From an uncultured Porphyromonadaceae bacterium (lineage in GTDB: Bacteria > Bacteroidota > Bacteroidia > Bacteroidales > Muribaculaceae): 57,797 bases of DNA. The DNA lies in NCBI GenBank assembly GCA_945873625.1, contig CAMCDS010000014.1, positions 1 to 57,797 on the forward strand, given 5' to 3'. The translations under genes and the position numbers were made by a program. Of this stretch, positions 17,263 to 26,824 are shown piece after piece; within the stretch, counting starts at the first letter, position 1; each line of letters starts with the position of its first letter. The notes beneath the pieces were generated by a model. It was not told the origin of the DNA and ran no database searches. It saw only the letters and a list, made by a program, of their open reading frames with translations.

Positions 17263-17556
17263 ATATTATAGGAATCATAGGAATTATAAGAATTATAGGA
17301 AGAATAGGAGGGAAAGGCAAGGCAAATTAGTTCTGTGAAGCGGCAGCATGCCGCTTCCTGCCTATCTGAGCCTCCTTGCCAATCCATGCGCTTGGCTTAT
17401 TCGAGGCCGCCCGGCCAATCTATGCGCTTCCGGCCAGGCCGGGCATGAGATAAGCAATTCGGGCATGAGGCGCATACGGAGGCATGAGCACGGATACGGA
17501 AAGCGCCGGCATCGCGGGATGTAGGCGCTTTCGTGAGTATGAGGGTATGCTGGTCG
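17263..17556. other. Non-coding spacer with short A/G-rich repeats and a hairpin
   Basis: After the terminator comes a run of near-repeats of TAGGAAT/TAAGAAT (about 17270-17310). A perfect hairpin follows, GAAGCGGCA-GCA-TGCCGCTTC at 17337-17357. Beyond it lie imperfect palindromes rich in GGCCGG and GCATGAG. No gene is supported; the sequence looks like extragenic palindromic debris at the 3' end of the sensor kinase gene. Confidence 0.4.
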
Positions 17557-19044
17557 TTACTGGAGACACTTCTCCATGGCGGCCAGGAGCGAGTCGACGT
17601 TAATCGGCTTCGAGATGTAGGCGTTGAAGCCCTGCTCCATTATCTTCTCTTTGTCGGTCGAGAAAGCATAAGCCGTAACGGCAATAATCGGAGTGTCGGA
17701 GCCCGTCTTGCGTATGGCTTCGGTGGCCTGATAGCCGTCCATTCCGGGCATGCTTATGTCCATGAGAATGATGAGCGGATTATAGCGCGCGGCCATCTCC
17801 ACGGCCTCTTCGCCGTTCCAGGCATGGACGATTCTGAACGTATCCTCGAATATCGCCTCGTAGAGAAGATAGTTGCTCTCGTTGTCTTCGGCGATGAGGA
17901 GCACGGGGAGATCCGATTCGCCGTCTTCTTCGGCAAGCGCATCCTGCCCGCTCTGGCGACGGATTTCTGACATCTCCTCGTCGGTAACGTCGGAAGCGGA
18001 GCATTGGTCTTCGGCAGCCTCGCCCGAGATGGGGAGCGTGAACCAGAACGTCGAGCCTTTGCCTTCGCCGCCGGACTTCACGCCGATTGTGCCGCCCATG
18101 GCGTCGACAATGTCCTTGCTGATGGGGAGCCCGAGACCCACGCCGTTTCCATCGTTTTTCCCGCGCCAGAAGCGGTCGAACACGTATTTCTGCTTCTCGT
18201 GGGGTATGCCGCATCCGGTGTCTTTGACGAAGAATGTGATTTCATCCCCTTCCACTTCGTAGCCGGCCGTGATGTGTCCCTTGCTCGTATACTTCACGGC
18301 GTTGCTCAGAAGGTTCTGCATCACCTGGCCGAGACGGTCGGGGTCGGTGCGCAGCTTCATGTCGTTGCAGCTAAGCAGACAGTTGACCATGATGTTTTTC
18401 GACACCTTCAGTTCAAGCATATCGGTCATCGACTTCATGAAGGCGTTGATGTCAACCATCTTGTAGTTGAGCTTAAGATTGCCGGAATCGGCCTTGGCGA
18501 GGTCGAGCACGTCGTCGGCCAGACTGAGGATAAGGCGAGTGTTGGTCTGTATAAGTGATGAATACTTCTTCTGCTTCTCCTTGTCATCGGTCTCCACGAG
18601 GAGGTTGGCGAATCCGACAATGGCGTTTAGGGGCGAACGGAGCTCGTGGCTCATGTTCTGTATGCACTTCGATTTAAGCGTCGAAGCGTTTTCGGCCTCT
18701 TCGAGAGCTTCTTCCAGACGGTCGCGCTGCTGCTGGAGGTGAGTGATGTCGATTATCGACACCGTAACGTAAGGCTTGCCATCTATTTCGGCATAGTGGC
18801 CGGCGGCATATCCTGTCTCGGGCAATATCGACACCAGGGCAGCATCCTTCCGCTCCGACACCTTCACGTTGGCAAACGAGCCTTTCTCGCGGAAAGCCTT
18901 CTCGATTTCGCGTTTGAGCACAGGTTCCACCACCTTGGCCCCGGCGGGGTCGAGATGGTTGCAGTATGTGATGGTGAGACTCTCGTCGACCGCAATCACG
19001 CGGGCGTATAAGTTATGAAGCAGTTTCTCGTAGTTCATTTCCAT
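17557..19044 (-). CDS. Hybrid sensor histidine kinase/response regulator, cytoplasmic
   Basis: The 495-residue protein has a PAS-like N-terminal part (residues 1-105, VIAVDESLTITYCNH), then a HisKA domain with MSHELRSPLNAIVGF (phospho-accepting His133). The ATPase domain shows DPDRLGQVMQNLLSNAVKY, DTGCGIP, FDRFWRG and GVGLGLPI. A C-terminal receiver follows, with AEDNESN, the phosphorylated Asp429 in LMDISMP, and Lys in SKPI. No membrane segment is seen, so it should sense from the cytoplasm. The ATG at 19044 (MEMNYEKLL) is chosen because the open part above it is not domain-like and runs into the shared promoter region. No DNA-binding response regulator is adjacent. Confidence 0.9.
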   Translation of the reverse strand: MEMNYEKLLHNLYARVIAVDESLTITYCNHLDPAGAKVVEPVLKREIEKAFREKGSFANVKVSERKDAALVSILPETGYAAGHYAEIDGKPYVTVSIIDITHLQQQRDRLEEALEEAENASTLKSKCIQNMSHELRSPLNAIVGFANLLVETDDKEKQKKYSSLIQTNTRLILSLADDVLDLAKADSGNLKLNYKMVDINAFMKSMTDMLELKVSKNIMVNCLLSCNDMKLRTDPDRLGQVMQNLLSNAVKYTSKGHITAGYEVEGDEITFFVKDTGCGIPHEKQKYVFDRFWRGKNDGNGVGLGLPISKDIVDAMGGTIGVKSGGEGKGSTFWFTLPISGEAAEDQCSASDVTDEEMSEIRRQSGQDALAEEDGESDLPVLLIAEDNESNYLLYEAIFEDTFRIVHAWNGEEAVEMAARYNPLIILMDISMPGMDGYQATEAIRKTGSDTPIIAVTAYAFSTDKEKIMEQGFNAYISKPINVDSLLAAMEKCLQ

Positions 19045-19301
19045 GGTCAGTGGGGTATGTATGGAAACTCCGTAGCCGGAGCCGATTTTGATTTCTATTC
19101 GCAGGTTCTCCCGGATCAGGCGCAGGGAAGAGGAAACCGCCGGCGCAAAAGACCTACATGCTGATAACAATGAAAACGGCAAAAGTATTTCCCAAAATGC
19201 GAAAAAATATGTTTTCACGTCGATTTTTCCTTTTCAGTCCTACATTCGGGGGTCTGAAAACGGTTTGGCGGCAGGTAAAAAACCGAATTAATCCGTTTTT
19301 T

Positions 19302-19333
19302 TTTGGGAGCGTCGACAGTTTTTATTACTTTTG
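19302..19333 (+). promoter_or_regulatory. Promoter of the membrane sensor kinase gene
   Basis: TTTG (19302-19305), a 20-nt spacer, TACTTTTG (19326-19333), an exact pattern match. The predicted start near 19340 gives a leader of about 70 nt. A lone -7 match for the divergent kinase lies at 19180-19187 on the minus strand. Confidence 0.7.
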
Positions 19334-19410
19334 CCGAATGAAGGGCGGATGCGACTCTCCACGGTGCCGCCACGGCGTCATACACCGAATATATTTACAC
19401 ACTCTACGCG

Positions 19411-21540
19411 ATGAGACATCTCTTTCTTTTTCTGATTCTGGCCGTATTCTCGGCTTCGGCCGCCACGGAAGGACGCCAGGCTACCCTCGACAGTCTCAAC
19501 CATCAGCTCGTCTATGTCAACACCTCAAAAGACTCCGTCAAGATTCTTTACGACATATTCGATCTTCATCCCTCTCCCTCCGACCGATGCCGCTACGCGC
19601 GGATGATTCTCAACACAGCCGAAAGGGCCAAGGACCTTCCGGCGCAGCTCGACATGCTGCGCCAGCTCGACGTGGCGCTCGGCAACGACATGCGGAGTGC
19701 CTCGCAGCTCCACCGCCTCGACTCGGTGCGCCTGCTTGCCAACCGATTCCCCGAGTCGGATCAGGTGAACGACACAAAGCTATTCATCGACCTCTTCAAC
19801 ATGATGCGCCGCGTGCGCCTCTCCGACGAGGCTTCGCGACAGAAACAGATGGCCGCCCTAATAGCCAAAGCCGACAAGAAGAAAATCACGGCCGGAAACT
19901 GGTATGAGCAGGCTCTGGACCTCTATACCGTCTGCGTCTACCTCGGCATGGAAGGCACTCCCAATCTCCTTCCGGAGTATCTGAAGAAGATGGAAAACAA
20001 GCTTAAAGAGAAAAAAGGCCTCGACGATTCGGTGTGGAGCCTCTTCTACATGACCTCGGCCATACTCTATTCCGACGCCGGATGCCGAGACAAGGCGGTG
20101 GAGGCCGACAAGGCCCTGCTCGGTGTAATCGCGCGGTTTGAGAAGGAGCATGCCGCATCGGGGCGCCGGTTCAGAAATTTCGACCGGCAGAAATACGTCA
20201 TCTACCGACGGATGCTCTCAAACTATAAGATGCTTTCCCCAGAGGAAAGCGAGCTCTATTATAAAGAGGCGATGAAGATAGCGGCCCGCAATCCAGAGAT
20301 TGCAGCCGACATGCAGGCGAGTCCCAGAGTGGAGGCCTACCACGCCATGGCTACCAAAGACTATGCCAAGGCCATACAGCTCATTAAGGCATCGATAAGC
20401 CCTGCCTCAAAAAACAATCCCCTCAAATACCGCAACAAGCTCGAAATGCTGATTGAGGCCGCACGCGCCACCGGCGACCAGGCCACACTGCTCCATGCCC
20501 TCGACGAGCACCACAACGTGGAGGAGCAGCTTAAAAACGAACGGCGACAGGACCTCTACAAAGAGCTTCAGAAAAAATACGACACCAACGAGCTTCGCGC
20601 CGAGAACGCCGAGCTCGAGCTTGAGAAGCGCGATTCGCTGCTGGCCTCCAACCGCCAGACAATCGTAATCATCTCGATAGCCTTCGCCATCGTGCTCATC
20701 CTCATCTGCGTGCTCTTCTACTATTACCGCCGCGCACGCGCCCTATCCAACCACCTCTCGGCCGCTGTCGGCCGCCTCGAAGAGGAGCGCGACACCCTCA
20801 ACCGCATACAGACCCAGCTCATCTCCGCCCGCGACAGAGCCGAGGCCGCCAACAAGGCGAAAGACGAGTTCCTCCACAGCATGAGTCATGAGATTCGTAC
20901 CCCCCTCAACGCCATCATGGGCTTCTCGCGCCTGATGGTAAAGAAGGTGCCGGAGACCGTGATGCCGAAGATGAAGAGCTTTTCGCATCAGATTTCTTAC
21001 AACACCGAGCTGCTCGAAGTGCTAATCAACGACATCCTCTATCTCTCGGCCGTCGACAAGCATACCCCCTCCCCCAGCGTCGAGCCCACCTCAGCCTCCA
21101 CCATGCTCAGCCTCGCCGCCCAATGGGTGGCCCACAAGGTGAAGCCGGGCGTTTACGTAGACTGCCGCATGCCCAACCCCGACATCAAGCTGCGCACCGA
21201 CCGCAGCGACGTAGAGGAGATACTGATGAAACTCCTTTCAAACGCCGCCAAATTCACCGACAAAGGCTCTATAACGCTCGAATGTATCGAGAACAAGGCC
21301 GATGACACCGCCAGCTTCATCATCACCGATACCGGCTCCGGAATCGCTCCGGGCTACGAGGAGGAGATCTTCGACCGCTTCGTGAAGCTCGACACCTTCA
21401 AGCAGGGCACCGGACTCGGACTCTACATCTGCCGCCGCCTGGCCGAAAGCCTCCGGGGCCGGGTGTATGTCGACAAAGGCTACCGCAAGGGAGCCCGCTT
21501 CATCCTCACCATCCCCAAGGAGATTCCCTCTGCGGAATGA
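19411..21540 (+). CDS. Membrane sensor histidine kinase with a helical periplasmic region
   Basis: The 709-residue protein has a signal peptide (MRHLFLFLILAVFSASAA), about 390 residues of helical, TPR-like sensor region, one membrane span at about 417-439 (IISIAFAIVLILICVLFYYY) and a coiled coil. HisKA follows (LHSMSHEIRTPLNAIMGF, His493), then the ATPase domain (EEILMKLLSNAAKFT, DTGSGIAPG, FDRFVK, GTGLGLYIC). No receiver domain follows, so its phosphate must pass to a separate protein. TPR-bearing kinases of this build are common in Bacteroidota, usually without a known ligand. It is divergent from the cytoplasmic hybrid kinase; the two could form a relay, but that is inference. Confidence 0.9.
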   Translation: MRHLFLFLILAVFSASAATEGRQATLDSLNHQLVYVNTSKDSVKILYDIFDLHPSPSDRCRYARMILNTAERAKDLPAQLDMLRQLDVALGNDMRSASQLHRLDSVRLLANRFPESDQVNDTKLFIDLFNMMRRVRLSDEASRQKQMAALIAKADKKKITAGNWYEQALDLYTVCVYLGMEGTPNLLPEYLKKMENKLKEKKGLDDSVWSLFYMTSAILYSDAGCRDKAVEADKALLGVIARFEKEHAASGRRFRNFDRQKYVIYRRMLSNYKMLSPEESELYYKEAMKIAARNPEIAADMQASPRVEAYHAMATKDYAKAIQLIKASISPASKNNPLKYRNKLEMLIEAARATGDQATLLHALDEHHNVEEQLKNERRQDLYKELQKKYDTNELRAENAELELEKRDSLLASNRQTIVIISIAFAIVLILICVLFYYYRRARALSNHLSAAVGRLEEERDTLNRIQTQLISARDRAEAANKAKDEFLHSMSHEIRTPLNAIMGFSRLMVKKVPETVMPKMKSFSHQISYNTELLEVLINDILYLSAVDKHTPSPSVEPTSASTMLSLAAQWVAHKVKPGVYVDCRMPNPDIKLRTDRSDVEEILMKLLSNAAKFTDKGSITLECIENKADDTASFIITDTGSGIAPGYEEEIFDRFVKLDTFKQGTGLGLYICRRLAESLRGRVYVDKGYRKGARFILTIPKEIPSAE

Positions 21541-21598
21541 ACAATTGTGAGGCACGAGTATTAATAAGTAAGTATTCAACCCACAAAATCGCCGAAAA

Positions 21599-22294
21599 GT
21601 GCTTGACCAGATTCTTCTGTCGATGTTCAATGCCAGCGAGTTCTTCAGCTGGTTTGTCGACAATGCCAGTTATCTATTCGTGTTTCTCTTCATGCTTGTC
21701 GAGAGCTCGTTCGTGCCGTTCCCTTCAGAGGTGGTGGTGCCTCCTGCCGCCTATCTCGCATGCGCGTCGCCCGACTCGGGGATGAACGTATGGCTTGTGG
21801 TGGTGTTCGCCACCCTCGGAGCGCTCTGCGGCGCTTACGTCAACTATTTTCTGGCTCTATGGATAGGGCGCCCGGTGGTCTACCGTTTCGCCGACAGCCG
21901 CATCGGCCACGCCTGCCTCATCGACCGCGAAAAGGTGGAGAAGGCCGAAAAATACTTCGACGACCATGGCGCCGTGTCGACCTTCGTAGGCCGACTCATA
22001 CCCGCCATACGCCAGCTCATATCCATCCCGGCTGGACTCTCGCGCATGAACCTGGCAGTCTTCTCGGCATTCACGGCTCTGGGCGCACTCGTCTGGAACG
22101 CAGTGCTCGCAGGCCTCGGCTACTGGCTGTCGCTCCACGTGAGCCTTCCCCAGCTATTCGACAAGGTGGAGGAATACAACCGCTATCTGACATGGGCCGG
22201 CTACGGGCTGCTCGCTATATGCGTGGCCTATATCTGCTGGAACGCCTTCCGCAGAAAGAAGAGCCACACAACCGATAAAACCGACAAAAACTAA
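21599..22294 (+). CDS. DedA-family membrane protein
   Basis: The product has the DedA (SNARE-associated/VTT) pattern: FMLVESSFVPFPSEVVVPPAAYLA near the start, GAYVNYFLALWIGRPVV, FVGRLIPAIRQLISIPAGLSRMN and two late membrane helices. DedA proteins sit in the inner membrane, support proton-motive-force maintenance, and some flip lipid carriers or phospholipids. The key acidic Glu in ESSF and the FxGRxxPxxR motif are both present. The start is either GTG at 21599 (231 residues) or ATG at 21623 (223 residues, MFNASEFF); I cannot decide between them. rpe follows 20 nt downstream, so the genes are probably co-transcribed. Confidence 0.9.
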   Translation: MLDQILLSMFNASEFFSWFVDNASYLFVFLFMLVESSFVPFPSEVVVPPAAYLACASPDSGMNVWLVVVFATLGALCGAYVNYFLALWIGRPVVYRFADSRIGHACLIDREKVEKAEKYFDDHGAVSTFVGRLIPAIRQLISIPAGLSRMNLAVFSAFTALGALVWNAVLAGLGYWLSLHVSLPQLFDKVEEYNRYLTWAGYGLLAICVAYICWNAFRRKKSHTTDKTDKN

Positions 22295-22314
22295 ATACAA
22301 CCTTACCTCATATC

Positions 22315-22959
22315 ATGAAAGTTTCCCCTTCGCTACTTTCCGCCGATTTCGGCAATCTCCTCCCTGACATAGAGATGATCAATGCTTCCGAAGCCGACTA
22401 TCTGCACCTCGACGTGATGGACGGCGTGTTCGTGCCCAACATCTCGTTCGGCTTCCCGGTGATGAAAGCCGTGGCCAAGAGGTGTGAGAAGCCTCTCGAC
22501 GTGCATCTGATGATTGTGGAGCCCGACAAATGGATCTCGCAGGTGCGCGACCTCGGCGCGGAAATCATGAACGTGCATCAGGAAGCCTGCACGCATCTCC
22601 ACAGCGTGGTGCAGCGCATCCACGCGGCAGGCATGAAAGCCGGAGTAACCATCAATCCGGCCACTCCCGTATCTACTCTGGTCGACATCATCGAGGATGT
22701 GGACCTTGTGCTTGTGATGTCGGTCAACCCCGGATTCGGCGGACAGCCCTTCATCAGCCATTCGCTCAAAAAGGTGGCCGAGCTCGTCGAGCTTAAGAAG
22801 GCTACCGGGTCAAAAGCCATAATCGAAGTAGACGGAGGCGTCAACCAGTCGACGGGCAGACTTCTCGCCAACGCAGGTGCCGAGATGCTCGTGGCCGGAA
22901 GCTACGTGTTCGGCGCCGCCGACCCGCTCGAAGCCATCCGTTCGCTCAAAGAGCTCTGA
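22315..22959 (+). CDS. rpe: Ribulose-phosphate 3-epimerase
   Basis: This 214-residue TIM-barrel enzyme interconverts ribulose 5-phosphate and xylulose 5-phosphate in the pentose phosphate pathway. The family hallmarks are clear: SPSLLSADFGNL, LHLDVMDGVFVPNISFG (metal ligands His and Asp), DVHLMI, VMSVNPGFGGQPFI, IEVDGGVN and GSYVFGAADP. Length is normal. Its 3' end overlaps the 3' end of the convergent gene at 22946 by 14 nt. It follows the DedA gene closely on the same strand. Confidence 0.96.
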   Translation: MKVSPSLLSADFGNLLPDIEMINASEADYLHLDVMDGVFVPNISFGFPVMKAVAKRCEKPLDVHLMIVEPDKWISQVRDLGAEIMNVHQEACTHLHSVVQRIHAAGMKAGVTINPATPVSTLVDIIEDVDLVLVMSVNPGFGGQPFISHSLKKVAELVELKKATGSKAIIEVDGGVNQSTGRLLANAGAEMLVAGSYVFGAADPLEAIRSLKEL

Positions 22960-24322
22960 GAAGCACAGCGGCCAGCGTAATTACAGCGGCAGCCGCCACG
23001 GCTATCCATACATACCTCCATCCAGAAGCCTGACTTCGGGATGGAGCGTCGCTTTCGGGGGTCTCTGCATCCGCTCTTTCCGGTCCCGGCATAAGGCGGC
23101 GCGCCTCGACGCAGAGGGGCGACAGGGAATAAAGGCGCAGAAACTCCTCGTAATCCTCACGGCTGACGCACTTGGCAAAACGTTCGCGGTCGGATTCAAG
23201 TTCCTCGTCGCCCGAAAGAATAGCCGCTACTCTCCCGCCTCTCACCGGGTCGCAGTGAGCGGAGGCCGCCACGTAACGCTCGGCAAGCTCCGCCACTTCG
23301 GGATGCCGCAGCACTCCAAATTCCTTAAGACGGACGAAACTCTGCACGCTCCGTTCGACGACGGCGGTATTCTCTTCCCTGCTCCCGGCATACTGTTCGA
23401 GGGAAGCGATGTCGGTCTGAAGCCTTCTGAATGACGGCAGGCACTCGGGCGGCAACACCCTGGCCGACGCCTCGCCGACCGACGCGACTATCTTTTCAAT
23501 ACGCGTTCTGCGTTCCGCATCGGCGGCATACCTCATCGCGGCCCTTGCCGGAAGCAGTGCCTTCGCGCGTCCCTGCGCCGACTTCTCCGTCGAAAGGAAA
23601 TCTTCAAGAGCCTTCGCCATGCAGTCTGCCACACACCCGGCCAGCTCCGTGCTGTCGCCGTACTTACTGAGCACGTCGAGTGGGCGCCTTGCGGAAATCT
23701 CAAGATCGGCGCATCTTTCCAGCCTCGAGGCAGCATCGGACGCTTCGCCGCCCGCATAGCCGGATAAAAGAGAAATCACCTTATCCCGGGCCGCCTCTAC
23801 CATAAGCGACCGGATACATTCCCCGTCGGCTTCGCCCGGGGCCATGCGCATCAGCCGCTCCACAGGCACTGCTTCAGCCAACGCGCCATAGTACAACCGC
23901 GACATCATCTCAGGCGTAAACACATCGGGGTCGGCATCAAGCGCACGCAGCATCTGCAGCCGCATGGCGTCGGAACCGATCACCGCCGAGACCTCTTTCA
24001 CGCTTCTCTCCAGATCACCGTCGAGCAGAAACACTACTCCGGCCGATATGCCGGAGGTCCAGCCGTCGGCTCCGAGAATCGACCCAACGGCATCCCTTCC
24101 CCCGACAGTCAGCCCGGCCGGCGTCCAAAGCGTAAAGAATGCCGCCCTCACCCTTCCCTCGGGCGAACGCAGAGCGCGAGACGCCTCCGATACATCTTCC
24201 TGACTAAACCGCGCCGGAGCGATTCCCAAAACCGACGCATCGACCGCAACAGCGCCGCATGCCGGACGCGCCGCCCGGTAAGGACAGCGCACCACAAGGT
24301 CGATATATGACTTAGGATTCAA
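22946..24322 (-). CDS. Unrecognised protein with a C-terminal membrane anchor
   Basis: I do not recognise a named family. The 458-residue product is mostly helical, rich in Ala, Arg, Glu and Ser, and ends in a single membrane span (YVWIAVAAAAVITLAAVLL) with only RAL after it, so it should be tail-anchored with its bulk in the cytoplasm. The N-terminal region (VVRCPYR, then SPEGRVRAAFFTLW) recalls Bacteroidales proteins with an NPYR motif and a related ALFWF segment; this is a weak resemblance. TTG at 24322 is chosen as start because the frame above it has no ATG and runs through a -7 match (24379-24386) and the glyA promoter. It lies between rpe and glyA. Confidence 0.65.
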   Translation of the reverse strand: MNPKSYIDLVVRCPYRAARPACGAVAVDASVLGIAPARFSQEDVSEASRALRSPEGRVRAAFFTLWTPAGLTVGGRDAVGSILGADGWTSGISAGVVFLLDGDLERSVKEVSAVIGSDAMRLQMLRALDADPDVFTPEMMSRLYYGALAEAVPVERLMRMAPGEADGECIRSLMVEAARDKVISLLSGYAGGEASDAASRLERCADLEISARRPLDVLSKYGDSTELAGCVADCMAKALEDFLSTEKSAQGRAKALLPARAAMRYAADAERRTRIEKIVASVGEASARVLPPECLPSFRRLQTDIASLEQYAGSREENTAVVERSVQSFVRLKEFGVLRHPEVAELAERYVAASAHCDPVRGGRVAAILSGDEELESDRERFAKCVSREDYEEFLRLYSLSPLCVEARRLMPGPERADAETPESDAPSRSQASGWRYVWIAVAAAAVITLAAVLLRAL

Positions 24323-24378
24323 AACGGGGAGGTATGAAATTTCGGAAAACGGGCCGCGTCGATGCCGCCGCCACAGTG

Positions 24379-24386
24379 CAAAAGTA
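24379..24386 (-). promoter_or_regulatory. -7 element ahead of the tail-anchored protein gene
   Basis: On the minus strand this reads TACTTTTG, matching TAnnTTTG. No good TTTG lies 19-21 nt upstream, so only half the promoter is supported. It places the transcript start near 24372, which favours the TTG start at 24322. Confidence 0.45.
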
Positions 24387-24425
24387 ATAAAAATCCCTCT
24401 TACCCGGAGGAATAACACAATAATA

Positions 24426-24457
24426 TTTGGCGGATAAACGGGGAATGAGTAAATTTG
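24426..24457 (+). promoter_or_regulatory. glyA promoter
   Basis: TTTG (24426-24429), a 20-nt spacer, TAAATTTG (24450-24457). It is an exact match and predicts a leader of about 88 nt ahead of the glyA ATG. Confidence 0.75.
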
Positions 24458-24551
24458 CACCCGAAATCACGCATCTTCGTAAGGAGGCGGCTTCCGCATC
24501 CCGAAAAAGAGGCACTTTAATCAATCAGACCTTAAAATTTAAATCTGAAAT

Positions 24552-25832
24552 ATGAAACGTGATAACGAAATCTTCGAGATGATCGACCGCGAGCACCTTC
24601 GTCAGCGCCGCGGCATCGAGCTCATCGCATCCGAGAACTTTGTCAGCGACGAAGTGATGCGCGCCATGGGTTCGTGTCTTACCAACAAATATGCCGAGGG
24701 CTATCCCGCCCACCGCTACTACGGCGGCTGCCAGGTGGTTGACGACGTAGAGAACCTCGCCCGCGAGAGAGCCAAAAAGCTCTTCAACGCCGAATGGGTC
24801 AACGTACAGCCCCACAGCGGCGCCCAGGCCAACATGGCTGTCTTCATGGCATGCCTCCAGGCCGGCGACAAGTTCATGGGAATGGACCTCAGCCACGGCG
24901 GACACCTCAGCCACGGCAGCCCGGTCAACTTCTCCGGTCTCATGTTCCAGCCCATCAGCTATACCGTAGATCAGGAGACCGGTCGCGTCAACTATGAGGA
25001 GATGGAAGAGAAAGCCCGCGCCGAGAAGCCGAAGCTGATCATCGCCGGTGCCAGCGCCTACAGCCGCGAATGGGACTATGCCCGCTTCCGCAAGGTGGCC
25101 GATGAGATCGGTGCCATCTTCATGGTCGACATGGCTCACCCCGCAGGACTCATCGCAGCCGGTCTGCTCGAAAATCCCCTTAAATACGCCCACATCGTAA
25201 CCACCACCACCCACAAGACCCTCCGCGGTCCCCGTGGCGGCATGATCCTTATGGGCAAGGACTTCGACAACCCCTGGGGCAAGAAGACCCCGAAGGGCGA
25301 AATCAAGAAGATGTCGGCTCTTCTCGACAGCGCTGTCTTCCCCGGCGTGCAGGGCGGCCCGCTCGAGCACGTGATCGCCGCCAAGGCTGTGGCCTTCGGC
25401 GAGGCTCTCCAGCCCGAATGGCGCGACTACATGCTGCAGGTGAAGAAGAACGCCAACGCTCTTGCAACCGCCCTCATCGAGCGCGGCTACAAGATTATCT
25501 CCGACGGCACCGACAACCACTGCATGCTCGTAGACCTTCGTCCGAAGTTCCCCGAGATGAGCGGAAAGAAGGCCGAGCGCGTTCTCGTGGAGGCTGACAT
25601 CACAGCCAACAAGAACATGGTGCCCTACGACACCCGCAGCCCCTTCCTCACCAGCGGTCTCCGCTTCGGCACCGCCGCCATCACCACCCGCGGCGCGAAA
25701 GAGGAGCTCATGGTGAAGATCGCCGACCTCATCGACCGCGTGCTCAACAACGCCGACAACGAGGAGGTAATCAAGGAGGTTCGTCTCGAGGTCAACGAGA
25801 TGATGAACGAATATCCCATGTTCGCCTGGTAA
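24552..25832 (+). CDS. glyA: Serine hydroxymethyltransferase
   Basis: The 426-residue PLP enzyme converts serine and tetrahydrofolate to glycine and methylene-tetrahydrofolate, the main one-carbon source. Hallmarks include [63 protein letters not shown] and the Schiff-base lysine in [14 protein letters not shown]. Length and start are typical. Codon use is strongly biased to C-ending codons, as in a highly expressed gene. It has its own promoter and is followed by a GC-rich hairpin at 25892-25922. Confidence 0.97.
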   Translation: MKRDNEIFEMIDREHLRQRRGIELIASENFVSDEVMRAMGSCLTNKYAEGYPAHRYYGGCQVVDDVENLARERAKKLFNAEWVNVQPHSGAQANMAVFMACLQAGDKFMGMDLSHGGHLSHGSPVNFSGLMFQPISYTVDQETGRVNYEEMEEKARAEKPKLIIAGASAYSREWDYARFRKVADEIGAIFMVDMAHPAGLIAAGLLENPLKYAHIVTTTTHKTLRGPRGGMILMGKDFDNPWGKKTPKGEIKKMSALLDSAVFPGVQGGPLEHVIAAKAVAFGEALQPEWRDYMLQVKKNANALATALIERGYKIISDGTDNHCMLVDLRPKFPEMSGKKAERVLVEADITANKNMVPYDTRSPFLTSGLRFGTAAITTRGAKEELMVKIADLIDRVLNNADNEEVIKEVRLEVNEMMNEYPMFAW

Positions 25833-25891
25833 TGACGTTATATGGAAGCGGCGCCGTTCGCAGGTTCCGCATCCATGAAAAGAATACGAGG

Positions 25892-25922
25892 GGAGGTCTC
25901 AGGCGGCACCGCCGGGACCTCC
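25892..25922 (+). terminator. GC-rich hairpin between glyA and bioD
   Basis: GGAGGTC (25892-25898) pairs with GACCTCC (25916-25922), and an inner GGCGG/CCGCC stem sits inside. There is no U-run, so termination of glyA here is uncertain. Confidence 0.4.
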
Positions 25923-25955
25923 TCCATCTATTGACAGCAATCTCATAGAGTAGAA

Positions 25956-26612
25956 ATGAACGACATCGACTTCTCGAAAGCTCCCCGCACCCTGTTCGTT
26001 ACCGGGATAGGCACCGACGTGGGCAAAAGCTACGCCACGGGGTGGCTCGCCCGCGCCATGGCCGAAAGCGGCGAAAGCGTGATAACGCAGAAACTGATTC
26101 AGACCGGCAACACCGACATGAGCGAAGACATCGAGGTCCACCGCCGCATAATGGGCATACCTCTCCAGAGCGTCGACATCTGCCATGTTACGGCCCCGAT
26201 CATACTCTCCTATCCCGCCTCGCCCCATCTGGCCGCCAAGATCGACAATGTGGAGGTCGACTATTCAGTGGCCGACGAAGCCACCGACACCCTGCTCAAA
26301 AAATATGCCCACGTGCTTATTGAGGGAGCGGGTGGCCTGATGGTGCCCCTCGCGGAAAGATACTTCACAATCGACTATATCCGCGACCGCAGCCTCCCCA
26401 CGGTAGTGGTAACCAACGGACGCCTCGGATCCATATCCGACACTGTGCTGACCCTGCGCGCCCTAAAGGCCGAGGGGATAGAAATCTACGCCGTGGTCTA
26501 CAACCCCCACTTCGACACCGACAAGGTGATTGCAGCCGAGACTCTCGCATGGCTTCAGCGCTACGTGGCCGACGAGCATCCCGACACCCTCTTCCTCACC
26601 ATGCCTTCGTGA
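25956..26612 (+). CDS. bioD: Dethiobiotin synthetase
   Basis: The 218-residue ATP-dependent enzyme closes the ureido ring of dethiobiotin from 7,8-diaminopelargonate and CO2. The Walker A is TGIGTDVGKS at about 16-25, followed by KLIQTG (substrate lysine), the APIILSYPASPHLAA loop, and IEGAGGLMVPLAE (Mg-binding Glu). Length is normal. It lies about 7.4 kb from the bioA-bioF-bioG/C operon with unrelated genes between, so it must be regulated separately. A strong terminator follows at 26645-26678. Confidence 0.94.
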   Translation: MNDIDFSKAPRTLFVTGIGTDVGKSYATGWLARAMAESGESVITQKLIQTGNTDMSEDIEVHRRIMGIPLQSVDICHVTAPIILSYPASPHLAAKIDNVEVDYSVADEATDTLLKKYAHVLIEGAGGLMVPLAERYFTIDYIRDRSLPTVVVTNGRLGSISDTVLTLRALKAEGIEIYAVVYNPHFDTDKVIAAETLAWLQRYVADEHPDTLFLTMPS

Positions 26613-26644
26613 TTGAGCCGCTTCAGGAGCGTTTCATATATTTC

Positions 26645-26678
26645 AAAGCCGATAAATTTTTCTTTTATCGGCTTTTTT
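26645..26678 (+). terminator. Terminator of bioD
   Basis: AAAGCCGATAAA (26645-26656) pairs with TTTATCGGCTTT (26664-26675) and runs straight into T residues to 26678. Confidence 0.85.
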
Positions 26679-26702
26679 AATCGCTTTTTCGCGGATTTTC
26701 AT

Positions 26703-26710
26703 TAACTTTG
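26703..26710 (+). promoter_or_regulatory. -7 element ahead of the exonuclease gene
   Basis: TAACTTTG followed by CGC matches the -7 pattern. The -33 region holds only a T-run. The predicted start near 26717 excludes the in-frame ATG at 26708 and supports the start at 26825. Confidence 0.5.
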
Positions 26711-26824
26711 CGCAATAATACTTTTTCGAACAGCCTCACATCACCATGCTCAGCCGCGGCCGGACAGAGCCGCAGAGGCATAATCAAGTATCACCGAGGT
26801 CGATTCCGAAAGAGTCGGAAACAG

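Noticed and set aside
24464..24551. Riboswitch in the glyA leader
   Set aside because: A short GCGG-CTT-CCGC stem is present, but nothing matches the glycine, THF or SAM classes I know.
24525..25520. Open frame of 331 codons on the minus strand across glyA
   Set aside because: Antisense shadow of a highly biased, conserved gene.
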